Numbered from the stretch's first letter, positions 1-9,760 are shown. The stretch is DNA of 64,000 nt from Sagittula sp048553715 (GCF_048553715.1 NZ_JBLZNC010000001.1:372001-436000), one strand, 5' to 3'. Numbers and translations: made by a program. The notes: generated by a model from the sequence alone, not told the origin.

Positions 1-14
1 AACACCACGGACGT

Positions 15-938
15 TTGTCTGGTCATGGACACGGCGCGGATGACCGAACGGCAGCGCAGCATGTATACCGGCGGACCCGCCGCATGAGCCCCACATGGCA
101 GGGGGCGCCATTGCCCCCCGATCCGCCCATCGGATTTGTGGGCTGGTTGCATGTTCTCCGGCGCGGCCTGCCTGTTGCAGCGGTTCTAATCGTCGGTGTC
201 CTCTTGTCGCTGCTGTCGCGCCCGTTGGAACGGCTCTGTTTCGGGGCGTCACGGCCTATCACCGGACGGATCACGGTTGCTGTCTGCCGCGCGGTTTTGT
301 GGCTGATCGGGCTGCGGGTCCAAGTGTCGGGCAAGCCACTGACCGGCGCCGGGGTCAATGTGTCTAACCATATCTCATGGCTGGATATCTTTGTGCTCAA
401 CAGCCAGCAGCCGTTGTATTTTGTCTCGAAATCCGAGGTCGCGGGCTGGCCGGGAATCGGACTGCTGGCCAAGGTGACTGGCACCGTCTTTATCCGGCGC
501 GACCGGCGCGAGGCTGCGGCCCAGACGCGTCTGTTTCAGACGCGGCTGTTGCAAAACCACCGGCTGCTGTTTTTCCCCGAGGGGACCTCGACCGACGGTC
601 TTCGGGTGCTGCCGTTCAAGACAACGCTGTTTGCCGCCTTTTTCGATGACAGCTTGCGGGACCGTATGCAGCTACAGGCGATCAGCCTGGGCTATGAGGC
701 CCCTAAGGGGGCGGATTCGCGTTTCTACGGCTGGTGGGGGGATATGGATTTCGCCAGCGGTCTGCTGCGCGTTTTGGCGCAGCCACGGCAAGGGCAGACG
801 CGGATGCTGTTTCACCCGGCAGTGCCCGTGGCCGATTTCGCGGACCGCAAAGCGTTGGCCCGCCATCTGGAAACGCAGGTACGCGCAGGTAAGGGCCCTC
901 AGGCCTCAGCCGTTCATCGCGGCGATCAAGCGCTGTAG
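15..938 (+). CDS. 1-acyl-glycerol-3-phosphate acyltransferase family protein (PlsC/OlsA-like)
   Basis: This is a membrane-bound acyltransferase of the PlsC family, which transfers an acyl chain to a lysophospholipid or lyso-ornithine lipid. The sequence shows an N-terminal hydrophobic segment near residues 50-68, the catalytic HX4D motif in NHISWLDIF, and an acceptor-binding FPEGTSTDG motif. The frame is open to the window edge. The start is therefore uncertain: a TTG at 15, an ATG at 84, or one further upstream. In related genomes such a gene often follows olsB, so OlsA is possible, but the partner gene is not in the window. The 3' end overlaps the convergent thiE-like gene by 33 bases. Confidence 0.85.
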   Translation: MSGHGHGADDRTAAQHVYRRTRRMSPTWQGAPLPPDPPIGFVGWLHVLRRGLPVAAVLIVGVLLSLLSRPLERLCFGASRPITGRITVAVCRAVLWLIGLRVQVSGKPLTGAGVNVSNHISWLDIFVLNSQQPLYFVSKSEVAGWPGIGLLAKVTGTVFIRRDRREAAAQTRLFQTRLLQNHRLLFFPEGTSTDGLRVLPFKTTLFAAFFDDSLRDRMQLQAISLGYEAPKGADSRFYGWWGDMDFASGLLRVLAQPRQGQTRMLFHPAVPVADFADRKALARHLETQVRAGKGPQASAVHRGDQAL

Positions 939-1529
939 CGCGGCTACCGGATCGGCGTCGGCCCAGATCTCTTCCCCGATGGCAAAGAAGTCGGTGTAAG
1001 GGGCCAGCGTGCGGATGCCGTCCTCTGTCAGACCGCCCTCGGCCACCACGGGCACCTCGATCATCTCCGACCACCACTGGAACAGATCGGTCTCGGCGTG
1101 GGCACCGTCGCCCAACGAGCCGCCAATCGGGCCAAAGCTGATGTAATCCGCCCCATGTTCACCGGCGGTCATGCCGTCATGGGTGGAATTGGTGCAAAAC
1201 GCCCCGACAATGGCATCCGCGCCCAGCGTCTTGCGCGCGCTGCGCACCGACCGCGACCCGTCCAGCAGGTGAACCCCGTCCAGCCCCAAACGCTCTGCCA
1301 GCACCACATGGGTGTCGATGACCAGCGCCACATCGGCGTCATGGGCAACCTGACGGATGGCATCTGCGGCGCGGGTCAGGCGGTCCTCGTCACGGGTCGC
1401 AAGGCTCAGCCGCAGACAGGCGATGTCTGTGGACTGCAACACGCGGGCCAACTGGTCGGGAAACGACGAAAGCTCGAACTCCGGCGGGGTCACGAGATAG
1501 ATTTGTGGGCGCTCTTGCTGGTCGGTCAT
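906..1529 (-). CDS. Thiamine phosphate synthase / TenI-like TIM-barrel protein
   Basis: The 207-residue protein aligns by eye with the ThiE/TenI barrel: LGLDGVHLLDGSRSV resembles the ThiE DGVHLGQ strand, ADYISFGPIGG the ADYIGFGP phosphate-binding loop, and VVAEGGLTEDGI the terminal glycine-rich loop. The N-terminal QxRxK pyrophosphate-binding motif of true ThiE is not recognisable (CLRLSLAT stands there). Thiamine phosphate synthase activity is therefore doubtful, and a TenI-like or unknown role is possible. A strong AGGAGG precedes the ATG. It is divergent from trmJ and overlaps the end of the upstream acyltransferase. Confidence 0.7.
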   Translation of the reverse strand: MTDQQERPQIYLVTPPEFELSSFPDQLARVLQSTDIACLRLSLATRDEDRLTRAADAIRQVAHDADVALVIDTHVVLAERLGLDGVHLLDGSRSVRSARKTLGADAIVGAFCTNSTHDGMTAGEHGADYISFGPIGGSLGDGAHAETDLFQWWSEMIEVPVVAEGGLTEDGIRTLAPYTDFFAIGEEIWADADPVAALQRLIAAMNG

Positions 1530-1661
1530 GTCGGTCCTCCTGACAGAGGCGTCTCATATCGCAGAGTTTTGTGTTTGACCACAGGGGACAGACGGCGCCA
1601 GACCCTTGTTCCGGCGGCCCAAGCGCAGTAGTCGGGGGCGCGCCATAGACAGGAGAGAGCC

Positions 1662-2417
1662 ATGCCCACCGGAACCCCGCAACCCGCCATCGTATTGGTG
1701 CGCCCGCAGATGGGTGAAAACATCGGTGCCGCGGCGCGGGCAATGTGGAACTTCGGGCTGGACCGGATGCGCGTGGTTGGCCCGCGCGACGGCTGGCCCA
1801 ACCCCAAAGCGGTGGCCATGGCATCGGGCGCGGGACGTCTGTTGGACGAGGCGCAGCATGTGGACACCCTGCCAGAGGCTTTGTCCGATTGTCACTTTGT
1901 TCTGGCCACCACGGCGCGGACCCGCGATCTGACCAAAACCGTCTATGAGCCGCGCGAAGCCATGACAGAGGCCGCGCGCCGCATCGCCGCAGGCCAGAAG
2001 GTGGCCGTGATGTTTGGTCCCGAACGCGCGGGGCTGGAAAACGAGGACGTGGCCCAAGCTAATGCCATCGTGACCGTGCCGGTGAACCCTGAATTCTATT
2101 CCTTGAACCTTGCGCAATGTGTGCTGCTGATGTCCTACGAATGGCAGCGGGCGCAGGGCGAGGTGACCGCCAAACGTGATGCGCTGGCCGGGACCGACTG
2201 GGCCGAAGGGCATGAGGTCGACCATCTGGCGCGCCACTACGAGGACCGCCTTGAAGAGGCGGGTTTCTTCTTCCCTGAAACCAAGGCGCAAGGCATGAAA
2301 ACCAACCTGCGCAACATGTGGTCGCGGATGCCACTGACCCGTGCGGACGTGCAAATGATGCACGGCATGATGCGGCAGATGGTCCGTTGGGCGCAAAAGG
2401 GTGATGACGGGCGCTGA
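1662..2417 (+). CDS. trmJ: tRNA (cytidine/uridine-2'-O-)-methyltransferase TrmJ-type
   Basis: This is a SPOUT-class RNA 2'-O-methyltransferase of the TrmH family, TrmJ subgroup, expected to methylate position 32 of tRNAs using SAM. The motifs are in order: VLVRPQMGENIGAAARAM at the N-terminus, FGPERAGLENEDV in the middle, and the knot motif VPVNPEFYSLNLAQCV. At 251 residues it has the usual TrmJ length, including a C-terminal extension. A ribosome site AGGAGAGAG lies just before the ATG. It stands alone, divergent from the thiE-like gene. Confidence 0.9.
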   Translation: MPTGTPQPAIVLVRPQMGENIGAAARAMWNFGLDRMRVVGPRDGWPNPKAVAMASGAGRLLDEAQHVDTLPEALSDCHFVLATTARTRDLTKTVYEPREAMTEAARRIAAGQKVAVMFGPERAGLENEDVAQANAIVTVPVNPEFYSLNLAQCVLLMSYEWQRAQGEVTAKRDALAGTDWAEGHEVDHLARHYEDRLEEAGFFFPETKAQGMKTNLRNMWSRMPLTRADVQMMHGMMRQMVRWAQKGDDGR

Positions 2418-2601
2418 GCCTGCGCTGTTGCTTGGTTAATAAAACGTAAAAATCTCGCAAGTTCATGCCGTTGCATTGCGTTCCTCATGGGTCTGTGTAG
2501 CCATCAGCCCGTGGGTCGGCCTGCGACCATATCGGCCATCGCTGGCGCTTGAAGCTGCGATGATCCCGTTTATGTTGGCGCGCAGACCAAAGGAGACCGC
2601 C

Positions 2602-3738
2602 ATGGCCGAAAAACGCAAGCTGTTCGAAGAGGTTGGCAGCGACACCCCCAAACATACCCCGACCGGAGGCATGATCGACGCCGCCAACCGTGGTGCGCGT
2701 GGGGCGATCCGCATCTGGCTGATGGTGATGTTCGCTTTGGTCATGGTGATGATCGCTGTGGGCGGCTTGACCCGTCTGACCGACAGCGGGCTGTCGATCA
2801 CGGAATGGAAGCCGATCACAGGTGCGCTGCCGCCGATGGACGCGGCGACCTGGGAGGTCGAGTTCGACAAATACCGCCAGATCCCCGAATACCAGTTGCA
2901 GAACAAGGGCATGAGCCTGTCTGAGTTCAAGGCGATCTACTGGTGGGAATGGGGCCACCGGCAGCTTGGCCGCGTGATCGGTCTGGTCTGGGCGCTGGGG
3001 TTCTTTGGCTTCCTTGTGGCGCGCAAAATTCCGACAGGCTGGACATCGCGCCTGCTGATCCTCGGCGCGCTTGGGGGCATGCAGGGGGCTGTGGGCTGGT
3101 GGATGGTCCACTCCGGTCTGAGCGGCGAGATGCTGGATGTGGCCTCTTACCGTTTGGCCACGCATCTGGGTCTGGCCTTTGTCATCCTCGGGCTGATTGC
3201 GTGGTACACCTATGCGCTGTCGCGTCCCGAACGCGATCTGATGCAGGCCCGCCGCAGCGCCGAGCCAAAGCTGTTCTCGCTGTCCACGGGTCTGCTTCAT
3301 GCGGCGTTTCTGCAGATCATTCTGGGTGCATTGGTTGCGGGCATCGACGCTGGCCGCAACTATCCCAGCTGGCCGCTGATGGAGGGCGGGCTGTGGCCGT
3401 CGGATATGTTCGCGCTGGAACCGCTGTGGCGCAACTTCTTTGAAAACCCCGGATTGGTGCAGTTCATGCACCGGATGCTGGGCTATGTGCTGTTTGCCTT
3501 TGGCGTGGTGGTCTGGCTGCGCGGGCGCCGTTCGGCCAATCGCAACACCGGTTTCTGGTTTAATGCCGTTTTTGCCATGTTGTGCGTGCAGATGGGCATT
3601 GGTATCGCTACGGTTGTGTCGGCGGCGGCAGTGCATATTGCAATCCTGCACCAGATCGGCGCTGTGCTCCTGTGGTGTCTGATCCTCAGGGCACGTTTCG
3701 CGGCGCGCTATCCGTTGCCGCAATCGGTTAGAGGGTAA
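2602..3738 (+). CDS. ctaA: Heme A synthase (COX15/CtaA family)
   Basis: This polytopic inner-membrane enzyme oxidises the C8 methyl of heme O to the formyl of heme A for cytochrome aa3 oxidases. The 378-residue protein has about eight hydrophobic segments and the conserved family features: GGLTRLTDSGLSITEWKP near the first membrane segment and histidines in HRQLGRVIG, HLGLAF, HRMLGY and LHQIGAVLL that bind the hemes. The start at 2602 is chosen because AAGGAGACC precedes it; an upstream in-frame start would add 42 unlikely residues. No other cytochrome oxidase assembly gene is adjacent. Confidence 0.95.
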   Translation: MAEKRKLFEEVGSDTPKHTPTGGMIDAANRGARGAIRIWLMVMFALVMVMIAVGGLTRLTDSGLSITEWKPITGALPPMDAATWEVEFDKYRQIPEYQLQNKGMSLSEFKAIYWWEWGHRQLGRVIGLVWALGFFGFLVARKIPTGWTSRLLILGALGGMQGAVGWWMVHSGLSGEMLDVASYRLATHLGLAFVILGLIAWYTYALSRPERDLMQARRSAEPKLFSLSTGLLHAAFLQIILGALVAGIDAGRNYPSWPLMEGGLWPSDMFALEPLWRNFFENPGLVQFMHRMLGYVLFAFGVVVWLRGRRSANRNTGFWFNAVFAMLCVQMGIGIATVVSAAAVHIAILHQIGAVLLWCLILRARFAARYPLPQSVRG

Positions 3739-3742
3739 AAGA

Positions 3743-5221
3743 TTGACGAATGAATTTAATGACCTGATGCAGTTCCAGCGCGAAACAGAGGCGCTGGGAC
3801 AGGTGGCTGGACGGCTGTCTTGGGATCAGGAAACCATGATGCCGCGTGGCTCGGCCGATCAACGCAGTGATGAGCGCGCCGCGATGGAGACGGTGCTTCA
3901 CCAGCGCCGGACCGATCCGCGCATCGCGCAATGGTTGTCACATATTGACGAATCCGAATTGGACGAGGCCGGGAGGGCGCAGCTGCGGCTGATCCGGCGT
4001 GATTATGACCGGTCTGCCAAGATCCCCGCCGATCTGGCGGCGGCGATTGCGCGGACGGTGTCGCGTGGCCATGTCATCTGGGCCGAGGCGCGGGCGAATG
4101 ACGATTTCGCAGCCTTCGCGCCGGTTCTGGCAGAGATCCTCGACCTTCGCCGTCAAGAGGCGCAGGCCCTCGCCGGTGGTGGCGATCTGTATGATGCGTT
4201 GCTCGATTCTTATGAACCCGGCGCCAAGGGTGCCGATCTGGACGCGATGTTTGGCGCACTTCGGCCGCGTCTGGTCGCGCTGCGCGAGGCGGTTCTGGAC
4301 AAGCCGCAACTGCCCGGTCTGACGCAGAGCTTTGACGAAGACGGGCAGATGGCGCTGACCCATGTTCTGGCCAAAACCTTTGGCTATGACATGACCCGTG
4401 GCCGTGTGGACAAGGCGGTGCACCCGTTCAGCTCCGGCTCTGGTGATGACGTACGGATCACCACACGGACCGTTCCGCTTGATCCGTTCAATTGCCTGTA
4501 TTCCACCATCCACGAAGTGGGCCATGCGACCTATGAACAAAACGTCAATGCAGCCTATCGGCTGACGCCCGTGGGGCATGGCGCGTCGATGGGGGTGCAT
4601 GAATCACAAAGCCGGATTTACGAGAACCAGCTCGGACGCTCGCGCGCCTTTACCGGATGGTTGTACGGTCAGATGCGCGACACCTTTGGCGATTTTGGCA
4701 TCGCGGATGAGGACGCGTTCTATGGGGCGGTGAACCGCGTCAAGAACGGCTATATTCGCACCGAAGCGGACGAGCTGCAGTATAATCTGCATGTCTTGCT
4801 GCGGTTTGATCTGGAACGCGCGCTGGTCTCTGGCGATCTGGCACCGGCCGATCTGGAAAGCGCGTGGAATGATCGCTTCGCCGCCGATTTCGGCTTTGCC
4901 GTGGACAAGGCGTCGAACGGTGTGCTGCAGGATGTGCATTGGTCAGCCGGTCTGTTCGGCTATTTCCCGACCTACACTTTGGGCAATGTCTATGCCGGTT
5001 GCCTGTATCAGGCGCTGCGTAAGGCGGTGCCGGATCTGGATGCGCAATTGGGGCAGGGCGACACGTCACAGGCGCTGGCATGGCTGCGCAGCAATCTGCA
5101 ATGTCACGGCGGGCTGCGCAGCCCACGTGATCTGATCGCTGATGCAGCAGGCATGAGCCCCAGCGAAGAGCCCTTGCTCGACTATCTCGAAGACAAGTTC
5201 TCGTCCCTGTACGATCTCTAA
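3743..5221 (+). CDS. Carboxypeptidase Taq (peptidase family M32)
   Basis: This is a zinc metallocarboxypeptidase that removes C-terminal residues from peptides in the cytoplasm. The 492-residue protein has the family length and carries the HEXXH zinc motif as HEVGHATYEQN, with H257 and H261, followed by the downstream acidic ligand region HESQSRIYENQLGRS. A C-terminal YFPTYTLGNVYA segment is also typical of M32. The start is a TTG with GAGGG about 8 bases upstream, only 4 bases after the ctaA stop, so co-transcription with ctaA is likely although no functional link is known. Confidence 0.93.
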   Translation: MTNEFNDLMQFQRETEALGQVAGRLSWDQETMMPRGSADQRSDERAAMETVLHQRRTDPRIAQWLSHIDESELDEAGRAQLRLIRRDYDRSAKIPADLAAAIARTVSRGHVIWAEARANDDFAAFAPVLAEILDLRRQEAQALAGGGDLYDALLDSYEPGAKGADLDAMFGALRPRLVALREAVLDKPQLPGLTQSFDEDGQMALTHVLAKTFGYDMTRGRVDKAVHPFSSGSGDDVRITTRTVPLDPFNCLYSTIHEVGHATYEQNVNAAYRLTPVGHGASMGVHESQSRIYENQLGRSRAFTGWLYGQMRDTFGDFGIADEDAFYGAVNRVKNGYIRTEADELQYNLHVLLRFDLERALVSGDLAPADLESAWNDRFAADFGFAVDKASNGVLQDVHWSAGLFGYFPTYTLGNVYAGCLYQALRKAVPDLDAQLGQGDTSQALAWLRSNLQCHGGLRSPRDLIADAAGMSPSEEPLLDYLEDKFSSLYDL

Positions 5222-5233
5222 TTGATACATATG

Positions 5234-5260
5234 AAAAAGGGCGGCCCCGAGGGGCCGCCT
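5234..5260 (-). terminator. Rho-independent terminator of the small membrane protein gene
   Basis: A GC hairpin (GGCGGCCCC at 5240-5248 pairing with 5251-5259) is followed on the minus strand by five T residues. It ends the minus-strand gene at 5320. Confidence 0.75.
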
Positions 5261-5319
5261 GAAGTCAGGGTTAGTATCGCGGTAATCGTTACTACAACCA
5301 GAGAGAGTATCGAGAGAGA

Positions 5320-5712
5320 TTAAAGCGGCACGTGCCAGCCGCCGCGCGACAGGCTGAACCGCCCGCCGCCATTGTAGAACAGGGGCAGCGCCAGCACGGC
5401 GACCATGGCCACGGCCAGCAGCGAATTTGCCGAAAGACTGTTCAGGCCCGGCAGCAAGGTCACCAAACCGGTGTACAAAGCCAAGCCCAGCATGGCCATA
5501 ACGCGGGTGCGGGCGCCAAAGGCAAGAAACACAGCATTCACAAGGATCATCGCGGCCAAGATGGTTCCGGTCAGCGCCTGAACCGGATCTTGGATCGTGA
5601 CCTGCGCGGTGGGACCGGTTGCGACAATCAGATGCTCTGTCGCAGCATAAGCCAAACACCCGCTGAGGGTGAGTCGCACCGCGCATTGGAAACCGTCATA
5701 GGGTTGTGTCAT
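5320..5712 (-). CDS. Small membrane protein, DoxX-like
   Basis: The protein is about 130 residues if it starts at the ATG at 5712. A GTG at 5751 would add 13 residues. It has four predicted hydrophobic segments separated by short loops, a layout resembling small DoxX-type membrane proteins, but no family motif is decisive. It stands alone, convergent with the M32 peptidase, and has its own terminator. Function is unknown. Confidence 0.6.
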   Translation of the reverse strand: MTQPYDGFQCAVRLTLSGCLAYAATEHLIVATGPTAQVTIQDPVQALTGTILAAMILVNAVFLAFGARTRVMAMLGLALYTGLVTLLPGLNSLSANSLLAVAMVAVLALPLFYNGGGRFSLSRGGWHVPL

Positions 5713-5815
5713 CTGTGCCTGCTCGTGCTTGTGTTCTTTTGTTAAGATCACATTGATGCACGTTCAGGGAGAACACAACGCCAAGGTTCACAACGGTTGA
5801 GTTGCAGAAATCGCG

Positions 5816-6673
5816 CTACTCAGCGGCTTCGGCGCGCCTATGGTTACCCTCTGCGTCCTCGAAACAGCGCACGACAAAGTCCGCCGTGGCACGAATGACC
5901 GGATCGCTGCGACGCGATTCATGGTACAGCAACCAGAAATCCGCCATATACGGAGGCTCGTTCATATCCAGCGGCTCCAGCCCCGGATCGTTCTCGGCGA
6001 TCAGATCGGGCAGGGGGCCCGCGATGCCCATGGACAACATCAGCGAGCGCAGCGCATCCATGCTGTCCATCCGCATCCGCGGTGCACAGCCGAACCGTTT
6101 GAAGCCCTGCTGCTGAAGCGGGAAATCGTCCAACGCTTCGGAGAAGCCAGCCCAATTGTGCGGATCACGACATTGCACCGGACGGTAGAACCGCAGCGGC
6201 ATAGTGCCGACCTTGCGCGTGATCACGCGGCCTTGTTCGGGGCGGTCGGCCTGAATGACAATGTCGTTGTCGCCCAGCCCGTCTTTCATCAGACGGTCGT
6301 TGAACATCAGACCGACGCCTTTGAGCATATCGGTGTGGCGTTCCAAGCCGGGGATCAGCAGGCTGCGCAGGATAAATGGCACACAGCCAAGGCGGACAGT
6401 CACTGGCGCATCATCATTGGCGGGGCGGGCGTGCAGGGCGCTTTGGATCTGGCCATCAAAGGCCTGAGCGACCTGAATCAGCCCCTCAACCGCTTTGGAC
6501 GGCTTCCAGCCATCGGGCGTTTTGACAAAGGCGGGTTCACCCAACCGTTCGCTCAGCCGGTCGATCCGGCGCGACACAGTCGCTGTGTTTGTCCCCAGCA
6601 TCTGGGCTGCCAGTTTCATCGTGCCGGTCCGTGCCAGCGCCGCGAGGAAACGTAGGTCGTCCCAATTGTCCAT
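5816..6673 (-). CDS. LysR-family transcriptional regulator
   Basis: The 285-residue protein begins with a LysR winged helix-turn-helix (residues about 3-60: LRFLAALARTGTMKLAAQML, then TNTATVSRRIDRL), followed by a periplasmic-binding-protein-like effector domain. The start at 6673 is preferred because AAAGGAT precedes it; a longer frame upstream lacks a site. It has no divergent partner gene, since the adjacent upstream region leads to gyrA's 3' end, so its target cannot be guessed from context. Confidence 0.85.
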   Translation of the reverse strand: MDNWDDLRFLAALARTGTMKLAAQMLGTNTATVSRRIDRLSERLGEPAFVKTPDGWKPSKAVEGLIQVAQAFDGQIQSALHARPANDDAPVTVRLGCVPFILRSLLIPGLERHTDMLKGVGLMFNDRLMKDGLGDNDIVIQADRPEQGRVITRKVGTMPLRFYRPVQCRDPHNWAGFSEALDDFPLQQQGFKRFGCAPRMRMDSMDALRSLMLSMGIAGPLPDLIAENDPGLEPLDMNEPPYMADFWLLYHESRRSDPVIRATADFVVRCFEDAEGNHRRAEAAE

Positions 6674-6894
6674 GTGCCAGATCCTTTCAGCAGGCAGAAG
6701 CGTAAAACACGCAGGATACGCAAGCAGGCCGAGGGAAAAGACGCCCTGTGAACCAACAATCCCTTTACCTATCAACTAATGGATGTTTCGGATCGATGCA
6801 AACTTGTATTTGGTATGTTGGTCTGAAAGATGCTCTTGGCATTAAGTTTTATGCAAATGATCATAATGGTTTAGGTGAAATACCCGACCAAGGT

Positions 6895-6925
6895 CGTATG
6901 CCCGGCCCCCTTGACCGGGCATACG
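6895..6925 (-). terminator. Terminator-like hairpin after gyrA
   Basis: A perfect 11-bp stem (CGTATGCCCGG at 6895-6905 with its complement at 6915-6925) lies 10 bases beyond the gyrA stop. The T tract on the minus strand is weak. Confidence 0.55.
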
Positions 6926-6934
6926 GTTGACCTA

Positions 6935-9688
6935 TCAGTTTTCCGCGTCAGGCGTCGTGCTGTCCGCTTCGGAGACCTCGTCTTCATCCGACTCGGCGAT
7001 CCATGCCACGGACACCACAGTTTCATCGGCGCCGGTGTTGAACACCTTCACGCCACCTGCGCTGCGCGAGCGGAAAGAGATTCCGTCCACCGGCACGCGG
7101 ATCGATTGCCCCGTGGACGTGGCCAGCATGATCTGGTCGCCCTGTTCCACCGGGAAGGAGGCCACGATCTCGCCCCCGCGCATGGATTTCTCCCACGCGG
7201 TGACACCCATGCCGCCGCGACCGCGCACAGGATAGTCATGCGAGGAGGACAGCTTGCCCAGACCTTTGGCGGTGATGGTCAGCAGCAGGTTCTCTGCCGC
7301 CGACATCTCGGCGTAGCGGTCCTGTGGCAGCGGCGCGTCGGCGTTGCCTTCCTCGTCGCTGATGTCATCCTCGGTAACGCCGGCCATCAGGCGGCGCATC
7401 TTCAGATAGCTGGCACGCTCGTCGGATTCCGCGTCAAAGTGGCGGATCACCGACATGGAAACGATCTCGTCGTCGCCTGTTAGCTTGATGCCGCGCACAC
7501 CGGTAGAGCTACGCGAGTTGAACACCCGCACATCTGGCACGGGGAAGCGGATGGCGCGGCCCGAGTTGGTCACCAGCATAACATCGTCGTCTTCGGAACA
7601 GATGCGCGCGTTGATCAGCCGGGTGCCTTCTTCCTCACCCTCGAATTTCATCGCGATCTTGCCGTTGGCGCGAACGGAAGTGAAGTCCGACAAACGGTTG
7701 CGGCGCACGCGACCGGTGTTGGTGGCAAAGACGATCTGCAGATCATCCCAGTCATCCTCGTCACGATCCACCGGCATGATCGCCGCGACCGACACCCCCT
7801 GCGGGATCGGCAGAATGTTGACGATGGCCTTCCCGCGCGAGTTGCGGCCCCCCAACGGCAGCCGCCATGTCTTCAGCTTGTAGGCCATCCCGTCAGTGGT
7901 GAAGAACAACAGCTGCGTATGGGTGTTGGCCACGAACAATGTGGTCACCGCATCATCGTCTTTCAGACCACCGCCAGAGACACCCTTGCCGCCACGCTTT
8001 TGTGCGCGGAAGTCGGCAAGTGCGGTCCGTTTGATGTAGCCGCCTGCGGTGACGGTGACGACCATATCCTCACGCTCGATCAGGTCCTCATCATCCATAT
8101 CGCCGGCCCAATCGACGATTTCGGTGCGACGTGGCACGGCGAATTCGTCGCGGATCGCGGTCATCTCATCGGTGATGATGGACATGATCCGTTCGCGCGA
8201 TGACAGGATGTCGAGGTAGTCCTTGATCTTGGCAGCAAGGTCTTCCAACTCGTCCGTGACCTCTTTGACGCCCAGCTGTGTCAGGCGCTGCAGACGCAGT
8301 TCCAGAATAGCGCGGGCCTGTGTCTCCGACAGGTTATAGGTGCCGTCGTCATTTGCGGTATGGGTCGGATCGTCGATCAACCGGATGAAGGGCAGGATCT
8401 CCTCCGCAGGCCAACGGCGTTCCATCAGGCGGCGGCGGGCCTCGGGCGCATCGGCTGAGGACCGGATGGTGGCCACCACCTCATCCACGTTGCTGACAGC
8501 GACAGCCAGACCACACAGAACATGTGACCGCTCGCGCGCCTTGCGCAGCAGATAGGCGGTGCGACGTGCGACCACATCCTCGCGGAAATCGATGAAGGAT
8601 GTGAGGAACGCACGCAAAGTCAGCTGCTCCGGTCGCCCGCCATTCAGCGCCAACATGTTACAGCCAAAAGATGTCTGCATCGGGGTGAAGCGGTAGAGTT
8701 GGTTCAATACCACCTCGGCTGTGGCATCGCGCTTGAGCTCGACAACCACGCGCACGCCATCACGGTCGGATTCGTCCTGAACATGGGCGATGCCTTCGAT
8801 CTTCTTATCGCGGGCAGCCTCGGCGATGCGCTCGATCATGGTCGCCTTGTTCACCTGATAGGGAATCTCGTCGATGACAATGGCGTAACGGTCCTTGCGG
8901 ATTTCCTCGACGCGGGTCTTGGCGCGAATGACCACCGAACCGCGCCCTTCAAGGTAGGCCTTGCGCGCGCCGGAGCGCCCCAAAATAACGCCGCCTGTGG
9001 GGAAATCGGGGGCCGGGATGTATTCGATCAACTGCTCAGACGACAAGTCAGGATTCTCGATCAGGGCCAGCGTCGCATCGATAACCTCGCCAAGGTTGTG
9101 CGGCGGAATGCGCGTGGCCATACCGACCGCAATGCCTTCGGCACCGTTGACCAGAACGTTGGGATACCGCGCAGGCAGGACCGTGGGCTCGCGTTCCTTG
9201 CCATCGTAGTTGTCCTGAAAATCGACGGTGTCCTTGTCGATATCCACCAGCAATGCCAGCGCGGTCTTGGCCAGACGGCTTTCAGTGTAGCGCATGGCGG
9301 CGGGGCTGTCGCCATCCATGGAGCCAAAGTTGCCCTGACCATCAATCAGCGGCAGCGACATGGAAAAGTCCTGCGCCATCCGGACCAAAGCATCGTAAAT
9401 CGCCGAGTCACCGTGAGGGTGATAGTTGCCCATCACCTCGCCCACGGATTTTGCTGACTTGCGGTAGGATTTGTCGGGTGTGTAGCCACCCTCATACATC
9501 GCGTATAAAATACGCCGGTGGACGGGCTTGAGCCCATCGCGCAGATCGGGAATCGCGCGGCTGACGATCACGCTCATCGCATAATCGAGATAGCTGGCCT
9601 TCATCTCGTTTTCGATAGAAATCGAAGGTCCGCTGGGTGCTGGCGGATTTTGTTCCGCGTTCTCAGGTGTTTCCGGCGTATCGCTCAC
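6935..9688 (-). CDS. gyrA: DNA gyrase subunit A
   Basis: This is the breakage-reunion subunit of gyrase (A2B2), which introduces negative supercoils. The 917-residue protein has the catalytic tyrosine Y134 in AAMRYTESRL, twelve positions after E. coli numbering. The quinolone region HPHGDSAIYDALVRMAQ has S95 and D99, the residues of the sensitive wild type. The GyrA box appears as QKRGGKG in the C-terminal beta-pinwheel. The tail is acidic (ESDEDEVSEADS), as in many proteobacteria. The start codon is GTG without a good ribosome site. A sigma70-like promoter is visible upstream. Confidence 0.98.
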   Translation of the reverse strand: MSDTPETPENAEQNPPAPSGPSISIENEMKASYLDYAMSVIVSRAIPDLRDGLKPVHRRILYAMYEGGYTPDKSYRKSAKSVGEVMGNYHPHGDSAIYDALVRMAQDFSMSLPLIDGQGNFGSMDGDSPAAMRYTESRLAKTALALLVDIDKDTVDFQDNYDGKEREPTVLPARYPNVLVNGAEGIAVGMATRIPPHNLGEVIDATLALIENPDLSSEQLIEYIPAPDFPTGGVILGRSGARKAYLEGRGSVVIRAKTRVEEIRKDRYAIVIDEIPYQVNKATMIERIAEAARDKKIEGIAHVQDESDRDGVRVVVELKRDATAEVVLNQLYRFTPMQTSFGCNMLALNGGRPEQLTLRAFLTSFIDFREDVVARRTAYLLRKARERSHVLCGLAVAVSNVDEVVATIRSSADAPEARRRLMERRWPAEEILPFIRLIDDPTHTANDDGTYNLSETQARAILELRLQRLTQLGVKEVTDELEDLAAKIKDYLDILSSRERIMSIITDEMTAIRDEFAVPRRTEIVDWAGDMDDEDLIEREDMVVTVTAGGYIKRTALADFRAQKRGGKGVSGGGLKDDDAVTTLFVANTHTQLLFFTTDGMAYKLKTWRLPLGGRNSRGKAIVNILPIPQGVSVAAIMPVDRDEDDWDDLQIVFATNTGRVRRNRLSDFTSVRANGKIAMKFEGEEEGTRLINARICSEDDDVMLVTNSGRAIRFPVPDVRVFNSRSSTGVRGIKLTGDDEIVSMSVIRHFDAESDERASYLKMRRLMAGVTEDDISDEEGNADAPLPQDRYAEMSAAENLLLTITAKGLGKLSSSHDYPVRGRGGMGVTAWEKSMRGGEIVASFPVEQGDQIMLATSTGQSIRVPVDGISFRSRSAGGVKVFNTGADETVVSVAWIAESDEDEVSEADSTTPDAEN

Positions 9689-9730
9689 GTGGGTGCCTGT
9701 CCGTCATTGTGCCATATCTAGTTGAGATGC

Positions 9731-9760
9731 ACTATAACAGATGCAGGATATAGGGCGCAA
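9731..9760 (-). promoter_or_regulatory. Putative gyrA promoter
   Basis: On the minus strand TTGCGC (9755-9760) and TATAGT (9731-9736) are separated by 18 bases. The inferred start lies about 36 bases before the gyrA GTG. No transcript evidence is available. Confidence 0.5.

Noticed and set aside
8961..9209. Frames antisense to gyrA and possible quinolone-resistance change
   Set aside because: GyrA residues S95 and D99 are wild type, so no resistance allele is present; the antisense frames are shadows.
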